From Deltaproteobacteria bacterium (GTDB lineage: Bacteria > Myxococcota > Kuafuiibacteriia > Kuafuiibacteriales > Kuafuiibacteriaceae): a DNA stretch of 64,000 bases. Both the position numbers and the translations under genes were made by a program. The stretch covers positions 2,232,001-2,296,000 of the forward strand of contig JADJBV010000002.1 of NCBI GenBank assembly GCA_016703535.1. The letters are read 5' to 3'. Positions 33,801 through 42,533 of this stretch are shown here, in pieces. Every line of letters starts with the position of its first letter. Positions within the stretch are counted from its first letter, which is position 1. The notes beneath the pieces are model-generated. The model had not been told where the DNA came from. It did not search any database and saw only the letters and a program-made list of their open reading frames with translations.

Positions 33801-34605
33801 CGATCGACAAGCGGGCCTGGGCTTCATTTTGGGCCACCTGGGCGCGCAAGGTCTCGGCCGAAGTTTTGGCGGTTTGTTGGCTCTCTTCGGCGGCGCTCCG
33901 ATCGGCCTCTTTGGCCCGACGTTGTTCGGCCGAAAGTGGGGCGATCGCCGCCTGGGCCTCGAGGAGCTGCTCCAGGGCGTTGGCCTCGTCTTTGGCCCGT
34001 TGGAAGGCGGCCCGGGACAACTCGCCGTACAACGCGGTGCCGGTCATCTTCTCGAGGAGCTCGGCCCGTTGATCGGGGCGGGCCTCCAAAAACGCCGCGA
34101 AGTCTCCTTGGGCCAACAACACCGCCCGGCGGAACTCGTCGAAGGAGAGGCCCACCTCGGCCTCGATGCGCCGCAGGGTCTCGGTTTTGGTGCCGCCCGA
34201 GAGGTCCTTCAGATCCGGCAAACGGTAGAGGGCCATCTCCTGGGGCTGGAGTTTGCCTTCGGCCTTCTTTTTGGCCCGCCGCACCGCCCAGATCGCTCGA
34301 AAACGGCCGTTTTGCCCCTCAAAATCGACCTCGGCTCGGCCTTCACCGGTCCCTCGCCGCAACACCGATCGGGGATCGGCGGCGTGGGCTTGCGCGCCAC
34401 CGACCGGCAGCTCCCGCTGACCCAACAAACGCGGGGTCTGATCGTAGAGGGCCAAACACATCGCATCGAGGAGCGTCGTCTTGCCGGCGCCGGTGGGGCC
34501 CGAGATCGCGAAGAGCCCGGTCTCGGCCAAGGGGCCTTGATCCAAGACCACCTCCAGCTCGGGCAAACTCGCGAGGTTGTAGCCCCGGATCGCCAGGACC
34601 CTCAC
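30832..34605 (-). CDS. sbcC: SbcC, ATPase subunit of the SbcCD nuclease
   Basis: 1257 residues with GTG start overlapping the sbcD stop. Rad50-like SMC-family protein that, with SbcD, cleaves DNA hairpins and ends. Walker A is GPTGAGKTTLLDAM near residue 36. Two long Ala/Glu/Arg-rich coiled coils flank a zinc hook CPLC at about 612-615. The C-terminal ABC signature is ISSLSGGETFLVSLSLALGL, then Walker B SLFIDEGFGSLD. Length is near the usual ~1050-1250. Confidence 0.95.
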   Translation of the reverse strand: MRVLAIRGYNLASLPELEVVLDQGPLAETGLFAISGPTGAGKTTLLDAMCLALYDQTPRLLGQRELPVGGAQAHAADPRSVLRRGTGEGRAEVDFEGQNGRFRAIWAVRRAKKKAEGKLQPQEMALYRLPDLKDLSGGTKTETLRRIEAEVGLSFDEFRRAVLLAQGDFAAFLEARPDQRAELLEKMTGTALYGELSRAAFQRAKDEANALEQLLEAQAAIAPLSAEQRRAKEADRSAAEESQQTAKTSAETLRAQVAQNEAQARLSIERREAEQALAEAEVALSAQTERYAWLKEARRFERLRPKHEAQIEARNRAQNAGAALALAESQLLLAQEEREQTQNVAAARARAVAALRAEAERIAPELAEARTLDVELREAELRLREVEEELAEQHHAQAERTARATRRREQKNALTQRLAETQAWLSEHEASRALAAQWSRWSTELERLVEARAEASAIGVELRQSTAQAEAAQAEEQAIRAELAASQAAVKEAQGRTAESVAKLEASQRHLSPLDVQTSLERLAKERSSLQALGTALKEAARLERQLLDDERQERSASAEQKQTRGLLEVAKQKKRQTEEKLKEVAQALEALEATEALSARRDELLALGQPCPLCGATEHPAAAHPTEKNPRLSVLRGQRTRLEGVLAQATEEQQALEVTLAQAQDQAKAAGQRRVHNGQALLDRQQIWQRGHEQLALLWSELRVPTPKDLVRLRVLLPERPDPKTGPGGVAAADQLLLEIQNELRAYAAADEVARATVEIRRREEDRAEEVQRRVLERLEKHRDRQQEAHQGAAQLRIQSEVVQVRAKDAETALVAAFERWPNWQEALSRDPVAFRKSASLAVEDWEAKAALERGLIEDLRSCLEADAVGEAELLGGAQQLERTQELVSKRRERRATLAQARSQRLGGQAVEPYEAQQRLAIGAAEAEAQAARTQAERTALKAAAAEERLLAGQESKATAEREKDAVEREYQTTLRELGLEEGPELRDYLATSNEQIQAAEAALQVLHEARARAEATALDRRARLLALPQADPRPLPELRTSLFEAEQAHAKSLVTLGRLTAELHQDDQLLSQRSALEPKLRDQAAATEAWLEISSVIGSADGKKLRTFAQSLSLEALINAANRHLHQLRPRYRLERIPTVDMELLVVDRDLGDEARAISSLSGGETFLVSLSLALGLASLSAKDVRLGSLFIDEGFGSLDKEALELAISALDQLQAEGRTVGLISHIPDLAERIGYVVEVRPIGPGTSKVEVRRS

Positions 34606-35843
34606 GGGTCACCTCGCAGCAGCTCGTCGAGCAGGCCTTCGAACAGGCCCACCAGCTCTGGCGTCGCGACCTTCTTGCGCTCTCGGGCGTAGGCCGCCTT
34701 GAAGACCTCCACCGGCGACAGGCTCGACAGATCGCCGGTGCCGAGCGGGACCTCGGGCGCCCTTCGATCGGGGCGTTTGACGTCGATCCGCACCAGGCGA
34801 CCGAACACGCCCTCCATCGCCGACTCCAGCTCGGCCTTCAGGTGAGGGCGGGGCTCCTCCAACCAGACCCGGACCTCGTAGAGGGGCTGGGCCTCGGGAG
34901 GCACGCCGGGCGGCGCCTCTTTGGGCAAGGCCCGCAAGATCTCTTTGACCCGCTCGACCATCAGGTGGGCTTCAGGGATCGCGATCAACTCGACGGTCCG
35001 CGGCACCAAAAGCGCTTCGATCTTCGTGACCCGTTCGCCGTCCAGCTCGACCAAAACGACCTGATGCGGATAGTCCCGTTCGGTCATCGACAGCGGGATC
35101 GGTGAACCCGAATAACGCACCGTCTCGCGCCCGCCCACCGCCTGGGCTCGGTGCAAATGGCCCAAGGCGACATAGGCCAAGTTTTCGGGGAAGACGTCGA
35201 CGGGCAGGGCCTGTTGGTTGCCCATCTGGATCTTGCGCTCGGAGAGCTCCGAGACCATCCCGCCCTGCAGGTAGGCGTGGCCGGTGGCGAGCAAAGCCTG
35301 GCCCTTCTTGCGGCGGCCCTCGGCGAACTCGGTCAGGCGTTGATAGAGGGCCCGATGCCCGTCGACCAGCCGTTGTTGTGCGGGCGCGTTGGGATCGGCG
35401 GCGCCTGGGAGATCTCGGGGCCGTAGGAAGGGCACCGCCAAGAGCAGGGCCACCTCCTCGCCGGCCGCGTTGCGCAGCGGCAACAGGGCCCGCTCCGGCG
35501 GATCGTCCGGGAAGAGGCCGCCGATGACGTTGACGCCGATCGCTTGCAGCACCGGCGCCGGCGCGTCCAGCCGCGCCGCCGAGTCGTGGTTGCCGCCGAC
35601 CACCACCACTTGGAGCCGGGGGTAGAGCCGCCGCGCCGCCGCGAGGAATTGGAAATATTGCTCCTGGGCCAGCGGAGGTGGGCTGGCCGAATCGAACACG
35701 TCGCCGGCGATCAGCAGGGCGTCGATCGCCTGCTCGCCGATGGTGGTCAGGAGCCAGGAGAGGAAGCGGCCGTGTTCGTAGGTCCGAGGCACGCCGTGCA
35801 GCGTCTGGCCCAGGTGCCAGTCCGCCGTGTGGAGCAAACGCAA
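34602..35843 (-). CDS. sbcD: SbcD, nuclease subunit of SbcCD
   Basis: 413 residues from a TTG start (LRLLHTADWHLGQ). Mre11-like phosphodiesterase with manganese-binding motifs ADWH (7-10), LIAGDVFD, VVGGNHDSA, LATGHAYLQG and VALGHLHRAQ. It partners with the SbcC encoded immediately downstream (4-base overlap). The C-terminal part is a capping domain. A DUF4920 lipoprotein gene ends 4 bases upstream, so the three genes are probably one transcript. Confidence 0.95.
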   Translation of the reverse strand: MRLLHTADWHLGQTLHGVPRTYEHGRFLSWLLTTIGEQAIDALLIAGDVFDSASPPPLAQEQYFQFLAAARRLYPRLQVVVVGGNHDSAARLDAPAPVLQAIGVNVIGGLFPDDPPERALLPLRNAAGEEVALLLAVPFLRPRDLPGAADPNAPAQQRLVDGHRALYQRLTEFAEGRRKKGQALLATGHAYLQGGMVSELSERKIQMGNQQALPVDVFPENLAYVALGHLHRAQAVGGRETVRYSGSPIPLSMTERDYPHQVVLVELDGERVTKIEALLVPRTVELIAIPEAHLMVERVKEILRALPKEAPPGVPPEAQPLYEVRVWLEEPRPHLKAELESAMEGVFGRLVRIDVKRPDRRAPEVPLGTGDLSSLSPVEVFKAAYARERKKVATPELVGLFEGLLDELLRGDP

Positions 35844-35847
35844 CGCT

Positions 35848-36447
35848 TCAGCCGCCCTGTCGCATCTCGAGGCCCGCCGCCACGACCGCCAACTCCGCCA
35901 CCGGGCCGCTGATCTTCTTGGCGGGTTGGCCGGTGCCTTCGACCTTGTCGTCTTCGTAGTGTTGAGCGGTCGCTTGGTCGAGTTCGCCCACCGAAAGTTC
36001 GCCTTCGATCACCGCCGACATGCCCGCTGCTTGGGCCGGCACGAAAAAGCCATAGCCCTTGGCGGTGATCCGAATGCCTTGTTCACCTTGTCCCTTGAGC
36101 TCGAACCAGCAGCCCTTTTTGGCGCAGACGGTGCTGACCTTGCCTTGGATCTTGACGGTCTTGCCCGCCAGAGATTTGGCGTTGGTGAAGGCCTCGTCGA
36201 CCGAAATCGGGGCGTTGGCGCTGAGGGCCTCGCCGCGGCGGATCACCCCGTCGGGGTCGGCGCTGTTGCGGTCGTCCGGGGTGGTCCCCTTGGGGCCGCT
36301 GGGCAAGGCCCCGGTCGGTTGGCTCGCGGGTTCGGAGGGTTGAACGGCCGGAGCCGCGTTTTCCCCGGGCGTTTGAGCCGGCTGGGAGGATGGGCAGGCG
36401 GTCAAGAGCAGGGCCCCGAAGGTCAAACGCAAAACGAGGGAACGCAT
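35848..36447 (-). CDS. DUF4920 lipoprotein
   Basis: 199 residues from ATG at 36447 (MRSLVLRLTFGALLLTACPS); LTAC is a lipobox at residue 18. A Pro/Ala-rich linker (~20-75) leads to a C-terminal OB-like domain: VKIQGKVSTVCAKKGCWFELKG, then YGFFVPAQAAGMSAVIEGELS, typical of DUF4920. The CxxxxGCW motif suggests a metal or redox Cys pair. The gene starts downstream of the 147-bp array and precedes sbcD. Confidence 0.8.
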   Translation of the reverse strand: MRSLVLRLTFGALLLTACPSSQPAQTPGENAAPAVQPSEPASQPTGALPSGPKGTTPDDRNSADPDGVIRRGEALSANAPISVDEAFTNAKSLAGKTVKIQGKVSTVCAKKGCWFELKGQGEQGIRITAKGYGFFVPAQAAGMSAVIEGELSVGELDQATAQHYEDDKVEGTGQPAKKISGPVAELAVVAAGLEMRQGG

Positions 36448-36619
36448 CGGCCCCCCTATATCGCAGCCGACCCCACCTGGGCCAGGGGGTCCTGGGGGCT
36501 CAGCCTCGGGGTCCCGGTCCGGCAAAGCCGGCCGACCCCTCTTCGTTCGCGGGGGCTCACTGCGCGCCTTCGGCTTGCGAGAGCCTTGGGGCCCGGTTCG
36601 GTGAAGCCGGCCCACCCCT

Positions 36620-37785
36620 CTACGCCCGCGGGGTGGGAGATCGCTTAGGAACCCAAGAAACCAGGAAGGGCGGGATCGGTCGGCCTCGGCTCTGCTCGCA
36701 GACTTTTCCTGGATTCCTGCTTTCCTAAGCGGTTCAGCGGCCGGCTCTGCTCCTCAAAGTTGGGCCACCCTCCCGCGGGGTGGGAGATCGCTTAGGAACC
36801 CAAGAAACCAGGAGGGGCGGGATCCGTCGGCCTCGGCTCTGCTCGCAGACTTTTCCTGGATTCCTGCTTTCCTAAGCGGTTCAGCGGCCGGCTCTGCTCC
36901 TCAAAGTTGGGCCACCCTCCCGCGGGGTGGGAGATCGCTTAGGAACCCAAGAAACCAGGAGGGGCGGGATCGGTCGGCCTCGGCTCTGCTCGCAGACTTT
37001 TCCTGGATTCCTGCTTTCCTAAGCGGTTCAGCGGCCGGCTCTGCTCCTCAAAGTTGGGCCACCCTCCCGCGGGGTGGGAGATCGCTTAGGAACCCAAGAA
37101 ACCAGGAGGGGCGGGATCCGTCGGCCTCGGCTCTGCTCGCAGACTTTTCCTGGATTCCTGCTTTCCTAAGCGGTTCAGCGGCCGGCTCTGCTCCTCAAAG
37201 TTGGGCCACCCTCCCGCGGGGTGGGAGATCGCTTAGGAACCCAAGAAACCAGGAGGGGCGGGATCCGTCGGCCTCGGCTCTGCTCGCAGACTTTTCCTGG
37301 ATTCCTGCTTTCCTAAGCGGTTCAACGGCCGGCTCTGCTCCTCAAAGTTGGGCCACCCTCCCGGGGGGTGGGAGATCGCTTAGGAACCCAAGAAACCAGG
37401 AGGGGCGGGATCCGTCGGCCTCGGCTCTGCTCGCAGACTTTTCCTGGATTCCTGCTTTCCTAAGCGGTTCAGCGGCCGGCTCTGCTCCTCAAAGTTGGGC
37501 CACCCTCCCGCGGGGTGGGAGATCGCTTAGGAACCCAAGAAACCAGGAGGGGCGGGATCCGTCGGCCTCGGCTCTGCTCGCAGACTTTTCCTGGATTCCT
37601 GCTTTCCTAAGCGGTTCAGCGGCCGGCTCTGCTCCTCAAAGTTGGGCCACCCTCCCGCGGGGTGGGAGATCGCTTAGGAACCCAAGAAACCAGGAGGGGC
37701 GGGATCCGTCGGCCTCGGCTCTGCTCGCAGACTTTTCCTGGATTCCTGCTTTCCTAAGCGGTTCAGCGGCCGGCCCGATTCGGCG
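36620..37785. repeat. Array of about eight 147-bp tandem repeats
   Basis: The string GAGATCGCTT begins at 36637, 36784, 36931, 37078, 37225, 37372, 37519 and 37666, giving an exact 147-base period with near-identical units. Each unit has inverted arms, CGCTTAGGAACCCAAGAAACC and the complement of TCCTGGATTCCTGCTTTCC-TAAGCG, around a ~40-base G/C-rich loop. Variants include GGATCC versus GGATCG and GGTTCAAC versus GGTTCAGC. No reading frame stays open across a unit. A related direct duplication lies just before it (36510-36635), so the whole interval 36448-37813 is non-coding. Confidence 0.92.
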
Positions 37786-37813
37786 AGGCCTCCGGCGGCC
37801 ACCTTCCTCGGGG

Positions 37814-38686
37814 TTAGAGGCGGCCGAACATGTTGATCAGGGCCTCCGGGCCTTCGCCGGCGTTCCAGGGGCCGTACCAGAACGTGGCGGGGGCATCGAC
37901 CCGGGTGAACTCTCGGCTGACCGGCTCGCTGGAGTTGCGATCGCGGCGGAGCAACATGCCCTCGAAGCGCCGCAGATCCCCTTCGGGGTTGTAGAAGAAG
38001 GCCGTGAACTCGTCGAGGGCGCGGGACGAGAGGAGCAGGCCCTCCTTGCTCCAGTGCAGGTTGCGGATCTGGTAGGCGGTGCGATCGCCGTCGTCGCCGT
38101 AGCCGATCCGCTCCACGTCCGTGAGCCGTCCGCTTTCGTTGTAGGTGTAGCAGAGATCGTAGCGGGCCTTCATCGGGTCGTGGGGGATGTCGGTCGGCTC
38201 GGCGCGGCTCATCTTCACCAAGCGCCCGGCGTCGTCGTAGTCGTAGGAGATCATGGCGCCCATCCACCAGGAGGCGTCGTCTTGTTCGGTCTCCTCCACC
38301 AGCTCGTTCAAGAGGCCCGTGGTCTCGTCGTAGAAATAACGTTTGCGCGTGTGGTTGGCGACGACGCCGTCTTGTTCCACGATCTGATCCCGTTCGATCA
38401 CCCGGTCCAGCTCGTCGTAGCTGTAGGTCACGTGGATCGGCGCCTTCGCTTGGTGCTCCTCCAACGCGAGCAGGCCCCGGTCGTCGTAGCCATAGGTCAC
38501 GAAGGACCACTGGCGGGCCTCGGCCACCACCCGATCGCCGTCGAGGAAAAACGTCGGCCGGCCGTCGATGGCGGTGATGGCTTTGGGGAGGTTGTCGGGG
38601 GGCTGCCAACTCGGAGGGATGTAGAGCCCGGGGCTCTCTCCGCAAGCGCTCAGAAGGACCACCGCAATCGCGACCCTATCCCGCAT
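37814..38686 (-). CDS. YD-repeat (RHS-like) lipoprotein
   Basis: 290 residues from ATG at 38686 (MRDRVAIAVVLLSACGES), with a lipobox at VLLSAC. The body has YD/RHS-like strands (VTYGYDDRGLLALEE, VTYSYDELDRVIER, KRYFYDETTGLLNEL, ISYDYDDAGRLVKM, CYTYNESGRLTDV). It ends without a toxin-like C-terminal domain. It is much shorter than full RHS proteins, so probably a small surface or periplasmic YD-repeat protein. It lies directly beside the 147-bp array. Confidence 0.75.
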   Translation of the reverse strand: MRDRVAIAVVLLSACGESPGLYIPPSWQPPDNLPKAITAIDGRPTFFLDGDRVVAEARQWSFVTYGYDDRGLLALEEHQAKAPIHVTYSYDELDRVIERDQIVEQDGVVANHTRKRYFYDETTGLLNELVEETEQDDASWWMGAMISYDYDDAGRLVKMSRAEPTDIPHDPMKARYDLCYTYNESGRLTDVERIGYGDDGDRTAYQIRNLHWSKEGLLLSSRALDEFTAFFYNPEGDLRRFEGMLLRRDRNSSEPVSREFTRVDAPATFWYGPWNAGEGPEALINMFGRL

Positions 38687-38803
38687 GAGATCCACTATCG
38701 GCACCTCGGGCCGGATCAGCAATTTCCCCCTGGAGACCCCAGGATCTGGCGACTTTTGGCCCCAGGTAGCCGTCCCGAAAGGAACCGGCTAGGCTCCCGG
38801 GCG

Positions 38804-40303
<1,500 letters not shown>

Positions 40304-40308
40304 GGCCC

Positions 40309-41751
40309 TTGAAGATCCTCTTCGTCGCTTCCGAGTGCACCCCCTTCGCGAAGGCGGGTGGCCTGGGGGATGTGGTTGGTGCCCTCCCCAAAGCTCTTCA
40401 CCGCCTGGGCCACGACGTGCGGGTCTTGATCCCTCGTTACGCGGCGGTGGATCGACGCGTCTTTACGGCTCTGCCCGCGCCCTTGGCGGTGCCCATCGGC
40501 GGGGCCGAAGCCTGGTGTGGGGTGCTCGAGGGGCGCCTCCCGGGTTCGGACGTGCCGGTGTACGTGCTCGAGCACGATCGGCTTTTTGGCGGCGGGATCT
40601 ACGACGGCTTCGACAGCGGCCACGGGCTGCTGCGTTTTGGCCTCTTATCTCGCGGCGCTTTTCAGCTTTGCCGGTACTTGGGCTGGACCCCGGACATCTT
40701 CCACGCCCACGACTGGCCCACCGGTTGGGTGCCCGCGATGTTGGAGACCGTGGAGCGGCGGGACCCCTTCCTCAAGGCGGCCAGCGTCTTCACCATCCAC
40801 AACATGGCCTACCAGCCGCGGTTTTATCCGCAGGGCCTCTTGGAGTTGGGCCTCCCCCTCGAGGTGTTTCGGCCCGACGCCTTGGAAGATCACGGCCAGC
40901 TCAACCCCTTCAAGGGTGGCTTGTGGCTGAGCAGTATGCTCACCACCGTTTCGCCGACCTACGCCAAAGAGATCGGCGCTTCGCCCGGGGGTTCGGGGCT
41001 GGAGAGCGTCATTCAGCACCGGGGCGACCAGGTGGTGGGCATCCTCAACGGCATCGACGAAGACGACTGGGATCCGGAGCGAGACCGCTACCTGCCGGCC
41101 CACTTCAACGCCCAAGATCTCTCCGGCAAGTTGGCTTGCAAACGGGCGCTCCAGGCTCAGCTCGGCTTGGCGCCCCGAGACGTTCCTTTGTTGGGCGTGG
41201 TCTCGCGCCTGACCCACCAAAAGGGCATCGATGTCCTGGCCAAGATCATCGAACGGGTCCTGGGCCTGGACGTCCAGATGGTGGTGGTCGGGTCCGGCGA
41301 CGCTGAGCTGGAGCGCAGCCTCGTGGCCCGCTCCATGGTCAAAGACGGTCGCTTCTTCGCCTGGATCGGCTACAACGAAGAGCTGGCCCACCGGATCGAG
41401 GCCGCTTCGGATCTTTTCCTCATGCCCTCGCGCTTCGAACCCTGCGGCCTGAACCAGATGTACAGCCAACGGTACGGCACCCTCCCGGTGGTCCGGGGCA
41501 CCGGCGGCCTGGTGGACACCGTCGAGCAGTGTGACCTCCTCACCGGCCGCGGCACCGGCTTCATCTTCTGGGACCTCCACGAAGACGCCCTCTACGAGAC
41601 CATCCGCTGGGCCGTCTCGACCATGCGCGAAGAGCCGCTCCACTTCCGGCGCATGCAGCGCACCGCGATGCACAAGAAGCAGGGTTGGGACGTGGCGGCC
41701 AAGGCCTACGAAGCCGTCTACCGGCGGGCCCTCCAGGAACGCCGCCCCTGA
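40309..41751 (+). CDS. glgA: Glycogen synthase (ADP-glucose dependent)
   Basis: 480 residues from a TTG start (LKILFVASECTPFAKAGGLGDVVGALP). GT5 glucosyltransferase that extends alpha-1,4-glucan. The KAGGLGDV loop (15-22) binds ADP-glucose. Also seen are DIFHAHDWPTG, KGGLWLSSMLTTVSPTYAKEI, GVVSRLTHQKGIDVLA and PSRFEPCGLNQMYSQRYGTLPVVRGTGGL, the standard catalytic/nucleotide sites. Follows spoVR closely and may be co-transcribed with it. Confidence 0.95.
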   Translation: MKILFVASECTPFAKAGGLGDVVGALPKALHRLGHDVRVLIPRYAAVDRRVFTALPAPLAVPIGGAEAWCGVLEGRLPGSDVPVYVLEHDRLFGGGIYDGFDSGHGLLRFGLLSRGAFQLCRYLGWTPDIFHAHDWPTGWVPAMLETVERRDPFLKAASVFTIHNMAYQPRFYPQGLLELGLPLEVFRPDALEDHGQLNPFKGGLWLSSMLTTVSPTYAKEIGASPGGSGLESVIQHRGDQVVGILNGIDEDDWDPERDRYLPAHFNAQDLSGKLACKRALQAQLGLAPRDVPLLGVVSRLTHQKGIDVLAKIIERVLGLDVQMVVVGSGDAELERSLVARSMVKDGRFFAWIGYNEELAHRIEAASDLFLMPSRFEPCGLNQMYSQRYGTLPVVRGTGGLVDTVEQCDLLTGRGTGFIFWDLHEDALYETIRWAVSTMREEPLHFRRMQRTAMHKKQGWDVAAKAYEAVYRRALQERRP

Positions 41752-41851
41752 TAGAACCAGTGAGGCCCGATACGATCCTCGAGGGGGCCGGTCCAGCCCT
41801 ACTCAAGATACCTTCCGTGGCCTCATTCGAGCGCGCGTGGACTACGTTTCT

Positions 41852-42406
41852 TCAATCGCAGCCCTCGAACACCTGGTCGATCACCACATCGGCTAGGGCT
41901 GTGCCGGTGTAACAGGCGGGCCAGGCCGACGGGTAAGGCGCACCTTCCGGACAGGGCTCGAGGTCGATGGTGGCGCTTTCGCCGTAACGCGTCCCGCGGG
42001 CAAAAGGCCCACCGCCTCGATTCCCAGGCACGCCCTCCCGGAGCGCGACGTAGGTGTGGAGCCGGGGATAGTTGGGCGTGGTCTCGGTGAGACCGTACTG
42101 GCTGAAAGAGGGGCTGGTGGTCGAGGTGTAGAACTCGACCGGTGTGAGATACGGCGGGGCCCCGAGGTTCTCACAGGCCAAGGTTCGGAACTTGACGGTC
42201 GCCGGGGATACCGAGGCCCAGATCCACCCCGACTTGGGCGGATCGATCAACGGCCCGACCCGAAGGCGTCCCTGGACCGAAACCGTCCAGTGGCCGACGT
42301 CATCGCTTGTGTCATCGCCGCAGCCCCCAAGCCCGTTCACGCAGCCGGCCAAACACAGGGCCCAGAGGACCCGGCCCGACGCGGTGAAATTGCGGACTCG
42401 GCTCAC
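41852..42406 (-). CDS. Lipoprotein of unknown function
   Basis: 184 residues from GTG at 42406 (VSRVRNFTASGRVLWALCLAGC); the lipobox LAGC is at residues ~19-22. The mature part is beta-rich (HWTVSVQGRLRVGPLI, WASVSPATVKFRTLACENL, TPNYPRLHTYVALREG) with several Cys and ends in VIDQVFEGCD. A GTG with a GGTGGA sequence just upstream is more plausible than the far 42484 start. No family recognised. Convergent with glgA; 100 bases between them hold nothing obvious. Confidence 0.65.
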   Translation of the reverse strand: MSRVRNFTASGRVLWALCLAGCVNGLGGCGDDTSDDVGHWTVSVQGRLRVGPLIDPPKSGWIWASVSPATVKFRTLACENLGAPPYLTPVEFYTSTTSPSFSQYGLTETTPNYPRLHTYVALREGVPGNRGGGPFARGTRYGESATIDLEPCPEGAPYPSAWPACYTGTALADVVIDQVFEGCD

Positions 42407-42533
42407 TCCACCACGGTAGCGAGGCCTGGCTCCTGCTGTAAAGGCCAGCGTGCCCCGCGGCGCCGGGCTGGCTTCTGCTCCCACGCTACGGTCGCGCCGA
42501 TCCGAATGGTGAGGCCTTGGTCCGTGGCCCGCA

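Noticed and set aside
36620..37785. CRISPR array
   Set aside because: Repeats are 147 bases, contiguous and nearly identical, with no unique spacers and no cas genes.
38054..38803. Upstream extension of spoVR
   Set aside because: It is antisense to the YD-repeat lipoprotein and has no family match; MSLPPHLVEM is the known SpoVR N-terminus.
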